Assembly (NCBI GenBank): GCA_963693365.1 | Contig: CAVNZM010000002.1 | Coordinates: 6,758,001 to 6,822,000 of the forward strand | Direction: 5' to 3' | Origin: Amoebidium appalachense | Taxonomy: Eukaryota > Ichthyosporea | DNA: 64,000 nucleotides | In this document: piece after piece, positions 35,930 to 45,040 of the stretch | How the letters are laid out: each line of letters starts with the position of its first letter | Position numbering within the stretch: position 1 is the first letter of the stretch | Program-made: the position numbers and the translations under genes | Notes under the pieces: generated by a model | Told to the model about the DNA's origin: nothing | The model's database searches: none | What the model saw: only the letters and a program-made list of their open reading frames with translations

Positions 35930-36814
35930 AGTTGATTGGTTGGCCGCTGTGTACGTGTATACTGACAGGTGCATGTGCAGGTACTATGGGCAAGCTAGAC
36001 TGGCTTGATGAGATCAAGAGCTGGCCGTGGTGTGTGGATGTGGGCTACTACGTCAAGGAGGGAGATGAGGTCGTGGGCTTCGATACGGCCCTGCCTCAGG
36101 TGGGTGTACAAAAAAGGGTGGGGGAGGGGGGGGGGGGAGGGCTGGGGGAGGGGGGGGGGGGGGGGGGGGGCTTGCGCACGTGGCATGTATGGAGGGAGGT
36201 GGTGTTAACGAACCTGTGTTGTGGAGTGTGTGTGTTTAGGTGGGTCGGGAGAAGTAGATATGCAAGGAGGAGGGGGGGGGGGGGGGGGGGGGGGTGTGCA
36301 TGAGCCGTGTGTGGAGGCGAGGTTGGGGATTCAGGCTTTCTACTTGTGGAGTGTGTGAGGTGGTTGGGGGGGGGGGGGGGGGGGGGGGGGGGGAGGGGGG
36401 GCAAAGCTTGAGGCGGCAAGAAACGGTAGCACGACCCACACACTAACACCATTGACCCCTCCCTCCCCCCTCACCCTACCCTCCCCTGCCCACCCCCCAT
36501 CTCTTCCCTTCCCTCCCCTCCCCTCCCCTCCCCCAATCCCCTTCCCTTTCCCCCCTCCCCCCCCTTCTCCCCATCGACAGTGGATCGGCTACTTCATGAT
36601 GGAGACCACACCGGAGAATGCAACCATTGCCGTTAAGGTTGCAGAGGCTGCAGCCAAGCGAGTCTATTTCCACCTGCAGGGGAAGATCACTACCAAGGCC
36701 CAGCTGCAGGTCCAGCGGCGCAGAAGCTTCGAGGCTATCACGGCAAAGCGCCGCGGATCAAGAAAGGCGTCTGTGTGCATTGATAATGATGAGCCACGCA
36801 CGGCTGCGGAATAA
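30923..36814 (+). CDS. ATP-grasp ligase, carnosine-synthase-like, ten exons
   Basis: Exons: 30923-31077, 31700-31910, 32528-32735, 33202-33308, 33604-33747, 34361-34476, 34874-34983, 35498-35614, 35981-36099, 36581-36814. They join in one frame to 506 residues. The protein has a pre-ATP-grasp domain (to about residue 125). The ATP-grasp core follows, with LVVKPTSGAGSAG (about 181-193), MIEQFM (about 235) and the metal-binding LIEVNPRVGGG (Glu332, Asn334). Enzymes of this fold join a carboxylate, activated as acyl phosphate, to an amine. The segment FLETGSNFPS and the order of motifs resemble carnosine synthase and related dipeptide ligases, but it is shorter than animal CARNS1. The substrate is unknown. 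The ATG has context CACAATGG. Intron 4 seems to use a GC donor. The C-terminal tail has basophilic kinase sites (RRGS, RKAS). An AATAAA overlaps the stop codon. Confidence 0.85.
33330..33475 (+). repeat. Dispersed intronic element, copy in ligase intron 4
   Basis: Its reverse complement carries GAGTACGAAGTGCACAC, AATGCAGAA and CATAAGCAGGGCCTATCC, as in the kinase introns. C-runs flank it on both sides. Because the ligase gene is on the plus strand, the element is again in the same sense relative to transcription. Confidence 0.7.
34130..34256 (+). repeat. Dispersed intronic element, copy in ligase intron 5
   Basis: The reverse complement shares ACGGGCAACACAATGCAGA and the TACGAG...TTCAC block with the kinase copies; the GAGCCCATCCTCA end is not evident. 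Poly-C lies at both edges. Confidence 0.6.
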
Positions 36815-37378
36815 ACTAAACATTTAATGGTGTGATATGATTGGTGGATCTGCAGGCTAAGATGCAACGATGCGCATGGATTGGCTAATGTGGAAATCAA
36901 AAGAACATTTAACGGTACGCAATTGTTCATTCTTTTTGTGTTGGAGGGGGCGATGAAGAGAGACTGATGTTGTGGATAAATAAACAAATAGCCTAAGATA
37001 CGCTAACGAATAATGAGTTAGAACAGCGAGATTGTACATGATATGGCTAGCTGATAGTATGATAGATCTAGATACGCTGTGTGCTGATAGGCCTCCCATC
37101 TATAATAGTGTTCCGTGCTAAATATAGCCTTTTGGCAACAATGTGGTGGGCCAACGGGTTTGTGCCTGCCAGCAAGTGAAGTGCATGGGTCCCTTGGGTT
37201 ACGGTAGAGGGGTTTGATTAGGGATACGGGTCGGGTCAGGCCCCCAGAGAGATTTTCATGCTTCAGTTTTGGCAAGATGCGCATCAGATAGAAGTGTGGC
37301 CTGAAAGTGCCCATAAATAGGCCTAAAAGAAACCCATCTTACTGCACTTCTTCGTATTCCTATGCTGCTTGCACTACA
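36815..37378. other. Intergenic region downstream of ligase gene
   Basis: This AT-rich sequence holds no supported gene. A minus-strand frame at 37018-37314 has no recognisable domain. Confidence 0.35.
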
Positions 37379-37446
37379 ATTGGGGGCGCGGCACCCCGTG
37401 AATGGTGACGTCACAGGTGTGACGTCACATTCACGCGGTCCCGCAG
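37379..37446. repeat. Large inverted repeat holding two TGACGTCA palindromes
   Basis: Arms of about 32 bases (37379-37414 with 37419-37446, imperfect) surround AGGT. Each inner arm holds a perfect cAMP-response-element-type TGACGTCA (37406-37413 and 37420-37427). The outer parts pair GGGGGCGCGG with CCGCAGCCCCC. It sits just outside the left member of the direct repeat flanking the polymerase start. It could be the trace of an element end, a regulatory site or a hairpin MITE. Confidence 0.6.
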
Positions 37447-37923
37447 CCCCCAAAATATGGCATAAGTGGATATGAGATGTGTGATATCTGTGTATATCGC
37501 GATATGGGATATGAGATATGGGTGGATATATGTACAGGAGCACGTGCACACACTGTGTGTGTGTGTAAAACACGTGCAGCGCACGTGATTGTAATTAAAT
37601 AATTAAAGAGAGAGAGGGCGGAACACGTGTACGCGTACGTGTACGCGTACATGTGGTGCGCACACGTACAGGTGCTGCGGATCGAAGGAATGCGAAATGA
37701 TTCTGAATTCAGGCGAAAACTGACCAATGGAAATAGCCGCCCAATGGGAATTAGGAGGCGAAAAAGCAAATTTGCCGGAAAACTGACCAATCAGAACCGC
37801 AGCCCCCAAAGATATGGCATAAGTGGATGTGAGATGTGTGATATCTGTGTACACACATCGCGATATGGGATATGAGATATGGGTGGATATATGTACAGGA
37901 GCACGTGCACACACTGTGTGTGT
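37442..37923 (+). repeat. Direct repeat of about 125 bp around the 5' end of the polymerase pseudogene
   Basis: The two copies (37442-37564 and 37798-37923) share CGCAGCCCCCAAA, GATATGGGATATGAGATATG, a GATATATGTACAGGAGCACG block and CACACACTGTGTGTGTG. Between them lie CACGTGTACGCGTACGTG-type palindromic sequence and CCAAT boxes. The first ATG of the polymerase frame lies inside the second copy, so the repeat may have replaced or extended the original 5' end. Confidence 0.7.
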
Positions 37924-40597
37924 ACCGGCGATGGTGTCCGCCGGGTGTGTGTGTCGGGCAACCCTGCCGGCCGGTTCTTCTACAAGTTCAAGTACGCCAG
38001 CGTGCGCCGGCTACGTCGGCTGCACACCGCCCAGGAGCAAGGGGGATACGATGCAGGTGCAGATGCAGGCGCCAACGACGAGGGGGAGGACTGGGGTTGG
38101 GGCACGGACACGGGGGAGGGCTCGGATGCCGAGGATGCCGACACCGACCCCCCACCCAACCTTGCCGAGTCGTCAGACGACGAGGGTGACGATGATGATG
38201 ATGGCATCGACCTCATGCAGATGTCTGAGGGGGAGGGGGAGGGGGGTGAGGACGGGGGCAAGAAGAAGGACGACACGTGGACACAGCACCTGTGCACCGA
38301 CTACGACTGCAAGGGGTGCGGGGGTTACATGCCCGGCAACCACACGTGCCTCATACGCAGCAAGCGTGACCAGCGACGTGTGCATATGTGCACGCACACG
38401 GATGCAGACGGCAAGGAGTGTGACAGGGTGGCATGCTACTCCAACGAGCAGGGGGAGGGGGAGGAGGGGGAGGGGGAGGGGTCACCTGCACGGCAGAGGG
38501 CCAGGGTGGATGGTGCCGACGGCAGGGTGGGTGCACACGTGTGCAAGCTGCACCTGCCCGACGACGGCAGCAAGGGCCCGCATGGAGGCAGACCCGGCAG
38601 CCCATCCGGGACATAGTGCTCGACTTCGAGACCATGCCCGTGCCTGCACCCGACCACACCGACGACAACCCCCACTTCATACACATTGTCTACCTTGCAG
38701 TGGCCACATACGTCGAGCCGGCGGCCAGCCAGCCCTCAGCCCCCATCATCTTCTGGCCTGAGGCCTCTGCCGACGGCAAGAACGGCTGGGATGTGTTGAT
38801 GGAAGACCACCACCATGTTATTGACAAGGTGGTGAAGTGGCTGTTTGACACACCGCCACATGCCGGCGGCCGGGTGTTTTGCCACAACGGTAGTGGTTTC
38901 GACTTCCACTTTATGACCAAGAGGGTGGTGGGCAGCCAGGACTATGTGTACGTCCCCATCATGGCCAACAGCAAGATCAAGTCCTGCCGTATCCGTCACT
39001 ACATCAAGAATGCCGGTGCACCGGCACCCCCCGGCCCCGAGCCCATGCACGTGGACGGCGATGGCCATGGCCATGGTGATGGCCATGGTGATGGCCATGG
39101 CGAAGCAGCAGCAGGCACCGGGCACAAGAGGAGGCACGGGGGGCAGAGGGGGGACGGCAGCCGCACAACGGTGGTGGAGCTGGCGTTCGTGGACACCCTC
39201 AACTTCCTCACCATGTCACTGTCGGATGCTGGCAAGGCCATGGGCTGCCAGGAGACCAAGGGCCACTTCCCCCACCGTGCAGCCACGTTTGCCAACTTCA
39301 AGGCCGGCCGCATTGCCTTCCCCGGGCCCGAGGACTTTGGGGCCCAGGACATGAAGCCCAGGCAGCATACTGCCTTCATGCAGTGGTGGCACGAGGAGCA
39401 GGCACGTCTGCACGAGGGGGCACCGGCGGCCACATGCTACGACATTGTGCAGCAGTGCGAGGACTACTGCGTCAAGGACGTGGTGCTGCTGCAGCAGGTG
39501 GTCAAGGCCTTCATGTCCAAGCTGGTGGAGCTGACGGGCATCGACCCCTTCACGTGCGTCACCCTTGCTTCCCTCGCCATGCACTTCTGGATCACGCAGG
39601 CCATGCCCAAGGACGTGGCCGTGATGCGTGACCAGACCATGGGCAACGTGAACAGCAGCAAGAAGGAGCAGGAGTACATCGACTACATCACCCACAGCCT
39701 GGGGGTGGGGCCAGACGACGCTGCACGGCACGTGGCCACCGGGTACGGCCCCCACGGCAGGGCCACGGCCGATGCCAAGGCCACCCACGACGACGGCACG
39801 TGCACCTACTACTTCTTCCATGGGTGTGTGTTCCATGGGTGCCCCGACTGCAACAGGCACGAGGATCTGACGATGAGGGTGGTGAAGAGGCCGGCCAGGG
39901 AGGCCTACGACAGCACCATGGCCCACGAGCGTTACATCCGTGCCCAGGGGCACAAGGTGCAGAGCATGTGGGAGTGCAGGTGGGACAGGCTGAGGCAGAG
40001 CCCCGAGGTCAAGGCTGCACTTGCAACCCAGGCAGCACGGAGGGAGGGCACCGGCAGGGTGGCCCCCGTGCCCACGGGCCCCGTGCAGTTCCGTGATGCC
40101 TTCTTTGGTGGTCGCACCGAGGTGATCACCCGTCACATCGAGGTCAAGGAGGAGGACCAGCCGGCGGCCGGGCTCAAGTACGTCGACGTCACCTCCCTCT
40201 ACCCGTACGTCATGATTGACAAGTACATGCCGGTGGGCAAGTCACAGTGGTTCACCTGCCTGCCCATCAAGCCGGAGGACCACCCATCGGCCATCGTCAC
40301 CGACCCCCAGGTGCTCAAGGAGAGGCTCGACAAGACGTGCCGTATGGCCCCCGGCTCCCCCCAGGCCAGGACCAAGGGGTACTATGGTGTTGCACGTGTG
40401 AGGGTGCTGCCCCCCAAGGACCTCTTTATTCCGGTGCTGCCGGTGCGAATGACGGGTGCCCAGGGGTACGACAAGCTGGGCTTTGTGCTGTGCAGGGCCT
40501 GCAGCAGCAAGGAGGAGGCCCGGGCCACCTGCATGGACGAGGACGGCAACCCCAGGGTACGTGAGCACACACTGTGCACACACACGGACGAGGAGAG

Positions 40598-40884
40598 TGT
40601 TGGAAGATGGTATCGTTATCCAGTCCGATCGCATGAATCAGATCATGATCGGCTGGTGGCCTGCGAGATCTTAACCGATCCGTAGCTCAGTTGGTAGAGC
40701 ACTCGACCGGAGATAGAGGGGTCGCGGGTTCAAATCCCGTCGGGATCATTTTTTCTCATCCTCTTCTCGCTGGGGTAAAAGCCAGCACGCCTTTACTGGC
40801 GTCATCACAACCATCGGCAGTGGTTAGGTTGTGATCTCAAGGCTAGCAAGATCGCTAGTCTCTGCACCAGGACAAAATCCAAAA
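40598..40884 (+). repeat. Left LTR of the miniature element
   Basis: It starts TGTTGGAAG and ends ATCCAAAA. Relative to the right LTR it lacks one T in the tRNA acceptor stem and has two substitutions in the part downstream of the tRNA. Confidence 0.88.
40677..40748 (+). tRNA. tRNA-like sequence in left LTR (72 nt, one base deleted)
   Basis: This is the same cloverleaf as in the right LTR, but the acceptor stem lost one base (GATCCG against GATCTCG). The A box TAGCTCAGTTGG and the B box GGTTCAAATCC, the two internal RNA polymerase III promoter elements, are intact. A T6 run follows at once. Confidence 0.6.
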
Positions 40885-40965
40885 TGGTAGCATGAACAGG
40901 GGTTCAGTGGGGACTGAGGGGGCAGTCCACCCTAACCTGATTCTGCGATTCGTCCTGAGTGGGGA
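40885..40965 (+). other. Internal region of the miniature element with primer site and polypurine tract
   Basis: Eighty-one bases begin with the primer binding site TGGTAGCA and end with GAGTGGGGA directly before the right LTR. There is nothing else between them but a G-rich core (GGGACTGAGGGGGCAGTCC, itself a small inverted repeat). Confidence 0.75.
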
Positions 40966-41253
40966 TGTTGGAAGATGGTATCGTTATCCAGTCCGATCGC
41001 ATGAATCAGATCATGATCGGCTGGTGGCCTGCGAGATCTTAACCGATCTCGTAGCTCAGTTGGTAGAGCACTCGACCGGAGATAGAGGGGTCGCGGGTTC
41101 AAATCCCGTCGGGATCATTTTTTCTCATCCTCTTCTCGCTGGGGTAAAAGCCAGCACGCCTTTACTGGCGTCATCACAACCATTGGCAGTGGTTAGGTTG
41201 TGATCTCAAGGCTAGCAAGATCGCTAATCTCTGCACCAGGACAAAATCCAAAA
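40966..41253 (+). repeat. Right LTR of the miniature element
   Basis: This is the 288-bp copy, with full-length tRNA-like sequence. It is followed by the GAGAG duplication and the continuing polymerase frame. Confidence 0.88.
41045..41117 (+). tRNA. tRNA-like cloverleaf in right LTR (73 nt)
   Basis: All arms fold in standard lengths: acceptor GATCTCG with CGGGATC, D arm GCTC/GAGC, 5-bp anticodon stem with one G-A mismatch, 5-nt variable loop, T arm GCGGG/CCCGT with loop TTCAAAT, discriminator A. The anticodon loop CCGGAGA would place GGA at 34-36, but position 33 is C, not the near-universal U, and a Ser tRNA would need a long variable arm. It is therefore unlikely to decode. The A and B boxes are intact and TTTTTT follows, so RNA polymerase III transcription is plausible. 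Confidence 0.65.
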
Positions 41254-42755
41254 GAGAGGGCGCTGGTGGGCACGTGGACGACGGAGGAGTTGAAGGTGGC
41301 CGTGCGTGACGGGTACACCATACTCGACGTGTACGACGTGGTGCACTTCAAGAAAGCGGAAGTACGTGCAGACGTTCCTGAAGGTGAAGCTCACCAGCAC
41401 CACCGTCGACCCGGCCGACATTCCTGCCCTCGTGCACCTGTTCAAGGAGCACTACGGCGTTACGGTGACCGCCGACGAGTTTGACCCCAACCCGGCCCTG
41501 CGTACCATCAGCAAGCTGTTTCTGAACAGCCTCTGGGGCAAGTTGGTGCAGAGGGCGGGGCTGGACACCATCGAGTTTGTCGACGACGTCGACCGGCTGA
41601 GGCTGCTGGTGACCAACCCCAACCTCCTGGTGCTCGACGTCGAGCCCATCGGCGAGCAGAGGGTGGCCATCAAGTACCGGCCCAAGAAGGAGACGGCCCC
41701 ACCCCCTCCTATGCCAACATTGCCATTGGCACGTACGTCACTGCACATGCCCGGCTGCACCTCTACGGGGCCCTCCGGTCCCTGTCCCCCCAGCAGGTGG
41801 TGTACATGGACACCGACTCCATCGTGTACCACTACGACAGCAGGGTGCCCCACCTCCGCCACAACATCGACTCCACCAACGGCGACCTGCTGGGCAACTG
41901 GAAGAACGAGACCACCACCCCCATCGTCGAGTTCGTGGGGGTGGCCCCCAAGACGTATGCCTACCGCACCCAGGACGGCAAGACCGACGTCAAGGTCAAG
42001 GGCATCACCCTCTCCCGCCGTGCAGCCGACACCGTCAACATGCCCAACCTCTGTAGGCTGGTGCACGGCGAGCTGCCGAGTGTGAGCGTCACCAACCACC
42101 GGCTGCTCCGTGAACCCGTGCCCGGGGTCCCCCACAACTACCACCTGGCCAGCAAGGACCAGCGTAAGACACAGTCGGGTGCCTTCGACAAGAGGGGGGT
42201 GTTTGAGGCGGCAGACGGTAGTGTACGCAGCTACCCCATTGGGTGGGCTGCACCGGAGGGCACGCTGCAGTTTTGATTAGGGGAGGGGGTTAGTTAGAGC
42301 ATGCGGACCATACGTAGTCTAAGCACCTGAAGTTACATTAGAGTAAATTTGAAAATTATATGAGGTGTCTGTTAACTTAGCTTTGAAAGATAGAAAAATG
42401 GGGTACCATGTGCACGGGCAGGGGGGTCAGAAGAAGAACTTAAAGAAAAAGAGTGTGTTTTTAGGTATACACCATGTGCACCGTGTGCACGAGGGGCAAC
42501 AGCCATTAAAATCAGGACTTAATGCAAACACAAACACAAACGTGTCGTTCAGCAGACCACCACATGCAGGCACAGGTAGAAACAACACCAACACCACCAC
42601 CGTACATGCATACAAGGGTGGGAGGCTTGCCAGAAAGAGCAGGCACCAAAACATATAAAAGGCGCACACACATGTACACAAACACTTCACTTTTTGCAAC
42701 ACCCGTAGACACACACACACACACACACACACACACGTAAAAAATTAAAATTAAA

Positions 42756-43631
42756 ATGGACGAGGACACACTGCTAAGTATGGTGGCCGACACCACAGAC
42801 CCTGAGAAGCTGCTAGACTTGTGCCCCTTCCTCTATGACATGTACTGCAACACCACCACCACACAACCAAAACCACAGCCACCGTGTGCATGTTGGTGGG
42901 CATCCTGCAAGGAGAGGGAGACGTGCACGGGGGAACACGACGAATACGAGCACGACGGAGGGGACCAGGAGTACGTGTACGAGGAGGGGGGAGGGAGGGG
43001 GGAGGGGGAGGAGGAGGAGGAGGACTGGGTGTACGACGGGAGGGGGTGGGAGGGGAGTGACGGTGAGGGGAGGAAGACGTACGAGGGATGCACGGCCTTC
43101 TGGGACAGAAAGAGGTCTCAGCCGTACAGACACATTAACCACTTCAAGCAGCTGCTGCAGTCGGTGCAAGGGCTGAATGCGTCTATGGGGGACATGCAGG
43201 AGGGGGTGGTGGCAGCATTCAGGGGCGTGCAACACAGAGAGAGTGCAGACCAGGCAAGGAGGGTGTTGAGGCAGAACAAGCTCACACGGCACTACGTGCA
43301 CGTACCTTATATCATGAACAGGCTGTACGGGCACCCCCTCCCTAGGTTCACGTGCGAGCAGTTGGAGTTGCTGACGGGCATGTTTAAGTTTTCCTTGTCG
43401 TGGCACCGCCGGTACAAGGACGAGGCAAGGAAGAACTTTGTGGGGTACCCCTTCCTACTGGTGAAAATGGTAGGGTTAGTGAGTGGCATGGACGCAGAGG
43501 TGGTGGCCAGGCTGGTGCCTGCCGTCAAAAGCAAGGTGACTAGAGCAAAGTGTGACAGGGTGTGGGTGCAGCTGGAGAGGGACCTCAAGAACTACCACAT
43601 GCTTACGGAATACAACATGTTTTGCTTGTAG
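42756..43631 (+). CDS. VLTF3-like late transcription factor of nucleocytoplasmic-virus type
   Basis: The intact 291-codon frame starts at an ATG after an A/T-only stretch (AAAATTAAAATTAAA), similar to late-promoter contexts of large DNA viruses. Residues about 120-285 match the conserved core of the poxvirus VLTF3-like family. Visible signatures are Y-R-H-I-N-HF, a QG turn, the ARRVLRQNKLTRHYVHVPYI helix, LYGHPLPRFT, ARKNFVGYPFLLVKMV and a final KSKVTRAKCDRVWVQLERDL. The N-terminal part has scattered Cys (CPF, CACWWASC) where relatives carry a zinc ribbon, then an acidic Glu-rich linker (about 70-100). Family members act in late viral transcription. It lies 480 bp after the polymerase pseudogene, same strand and same GC-rich style, so both probably belong to one element. 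Intact while its neighbour is broken. Confidence 0.75.
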   Translation: MDEDTLLSMVADTTDPEKLLDLCPFLYDMYCNTTTTQPKPQPPCACWWASCKERETCTGEHDEYEHDGGDQEYVYEEGGGRGEGEEEEEDWVYDGRGWEGSDGEGRKTYEGCTAFWDRKRSQPYRHINHFKQLLQSVQGLNASMGDMQEGVVAAFRGVQHRESADQARRVLRQNKLTRHYVHVPYIMNRLYGHPLPRFTCEQLELLTGMFKFSLSWHRRYKDEARKNFVGYPFLLVKMVGLVSGMDAEVVARLVPAVKSKVTRAKCDRVWVQLERDLKNYHMLTEYNMFCL

Positions 43632-44451
43632 CCTGGTGCTACTTGTACCTATAGACTTGGTGGACAAGACTTGTCATCAGCAAACTTGGAAAACCCTCCG
43701 GAGATGATCCGAGTATATGTTGAAGATATCTAACGCACGAACCCATCCTGAACCCATCCCTAGATCCAGTGGTTAATCTGTAGATATCTAATATGCATTA
43801 GATATCTATTTGGATATCTACTGCTGGATATCCTAGAGATATCTAATGGTTAATGGATAGGCTATCTAGCAGTTTTTAGATATTATCTACCAAAAATTAG
43901 ATATCCAATGGGATATCTAATGATGGATATCTTCAGATGATCTAAAGAGAATCTAAAGATATCCATATTGCCAATGTTTTGGCCGCTAACCTATCCAGTA
44001 ACCTATCCACTTATGGCTCTAACGGATATGTACTGGATATCTAATGAGTGGACGCGAATGACATCAGACACAGAACACTTATTTAGGACATATATACATG
44101 ATATCCATTAGATGTGTATATGTGCTCTACCTAGATATGTTCAAATAACACATCAACAATTGGATGTGTCGTTATAGCATTTGTAAGGCATCTAAGAATA
44201 TCTAAATGGATATACAATAGATGCACTACTGCTGAATAGGTCAACACAATATATACAGAAGATATCCAATAGGAGGATCTTAACATGCATAGCATACCCA
44301 TAACCTATCCAATGGATATGTTATACATATACGATGGTATATCATTAAAGTATGCTCAACATATCTAATACAATGCATAATATTACGGAATATCGTAATA
44401 TACGATTACGAGCTGTCGTAATATCATTATACGAAAAGTAACCACCACCGT

Positions 44452-44456
<5 letters not shown>
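43632..44456. repeat. AT-rich GATATC/GATATCTAAT-rich stretch
   Basis: Dozens of irregularly spaced GATATC and related motifs follow the VLTF3-like gene, without a fixed period. A segment at 43672-43770 shares CATCAGCAAACTTGGA and GAACCCATCC with the minus strand at about 55895-55940, next to another GATATC-rich region. Confidence 0.6.
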
Positions 44457-44499
<43 letters not shown>

Positions 44500-44523
44500 C
44501 CCCCCCTCCCCTCCCCCCCCCCT
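44457..44523. repeat. Poly-C tract
   Basis: A run of 40 C (44457-44496) continues as C with few T to 44523. No other feature. Confidence 0.9.
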
Positions 44524-44572
44524 CCTTCTTACCTGTCTAACTTTTTCACAATTTGTACACGAGATACCATTA

Positions 44573-44765
44573 AGACTGTTGTTCCTTTATGTCTCGCTCC
44601 ACTGGAGCAGAGACCGCACAAGTTGTTCATGTTAAACTGTTGTTCCTTTATGTCTCGCTCCACTGGAGCAGAGACCGCACAAGTTGTTCATGTTAAAAAA
44701 TTTCTAAGTCTCACTCCACAGGAGTAGAGACCATTTCACTCTGTTAGACTCCACAGGAGTCCAGC
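44573..44765. repeat. Tandem 60-bp duplication with small CTCC-GGAG palindromes
   Basis: A block starting CTGTTGTTCCTTTATGTCTC is present twice in tandem (about 44576-44635 and 44636-44695). Each contains CTCCACTGGAG, and two further diverged units carry CTCCACAGGAG. The palindromic cores recur at four places. CAAAC-rich repeats (44780-44820) follow, and a 38-base G-run lies at 44945-44982. Confidence 0.6.
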
Positions 44766-44941
44766 TTTCACCGAACAAACTAAACAAACCAACAAACCAA
44801 CAAACAAAACAAAACAAACATCATCACACAAATAAAATACGAAGTCTAAATCTCACCCCTATCTCCCTATCTCCCCCCTGCAGAGGCCGGGACTACACCA
44901 AAAGAGACATAAACTAAGTATTAATTCTTTTTTTTTTTCCT

Positions 44942-44983
<42 letters not shown>

Positions 44984-45040
44984 CTTTCCCTATTCCTCCT
45001 CATTCTAATCATCCTCAACCCTCCCACCCACATCGCCTTT

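Larger units (their letters stand above)
31078..36580. repeat. Microsatellites and C-runs in the ligase introns
   Basis: Poly-C at 31592-31680, 32449-32483, 33126-33165, 33328-33356, 33480-33550, 33928-33955, 34098-34120, 34256-34277, 35280-35321 and 35696-35715; CA at 33167-33200, 34304-34359 and 35352-35386; CT at 34061-34097. The exceptions with G on the sense strand are 35899-35929, 36154-36170, 36272-36293 and 36366-36393. Open frames over these tracts are not genes. Confidence 0.85.
40598..41253 (+). mobile_element. Terminal-repeat retrotransposon in miniature with tRNA-like LTRs
   Basis: The 656-bp insertion in the polymerase gene is flanked by the 5-bp duplication GAGAG (40593-40597 and 41254-41258). 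Removing one copy with the insert restores the frame locally. Layout: LTR 40598-40884 (287 bp), internal part 40885-40965 (81 bp), LTR 40966-41253 (288 bp). LTR ends are TGTTGG...CCAAAA, nearly an inverted repeat. The internal part opens with TGGTAGCATG, whose complement ends in ACCA and fits the 3' end of animal-type initiator tRNA-Met for 8 bases. It closes with GAGTGGGGA, a polypurine tract. It has no coding capacity. I found three LTR differences (one indel, two substitutions). Each LTR contains a tRNA-like cloverleaf, comparable in concept to the 5S RNA in Cassandra elements. Confidence 0.88.
37879..42276 (+). pseudogene. polB: Polinton/Maverick-type protein-primed DNA polymerase B, disrupted
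   Basis: The family replicates linear elements from a terminal protein. An N-terminal acidic and Cys-rich part (37879 to about 38590; CTDYDCKGC) is followed by exonuclease motifs DFETMP (38622), CHNGSGFDF (about 38880) and YCVKD (about 39466). An inserted motif FHGCVFHGCPDC (about 39813), typical of Polinton polymerases, comes next. The polymerase motifs are DVTSLYPYV (about 40183), NSLWGKL (about 41525) and MDTDS (about 41807). The frame changes near 38590, near 41355 and in a C-run near 41695-41710. A 656-bp LTR element splits it at 40598-41253. The frame is GC-rich with strong third-position C/G bias, unlike its surroundings. It is inactive as it stands, yet the motifs are well kept, so decay is recent. 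Confidence 0.9.

Noticed and set aside
41045-41117. Functional tRNA-Ser(GGA)
   Set aside because: C at position 33, an anticodon-stem mismatch and a short variable loop make decoding unlikely.
40598-41253. Two tandem tRNA-derived SINEs
   Set aside because: The 81-bp spacer begins with a CCA-type primer site and ends with a polypurine tract, the duplication is 5 bp and there is no tail, which fits an LTR element better.
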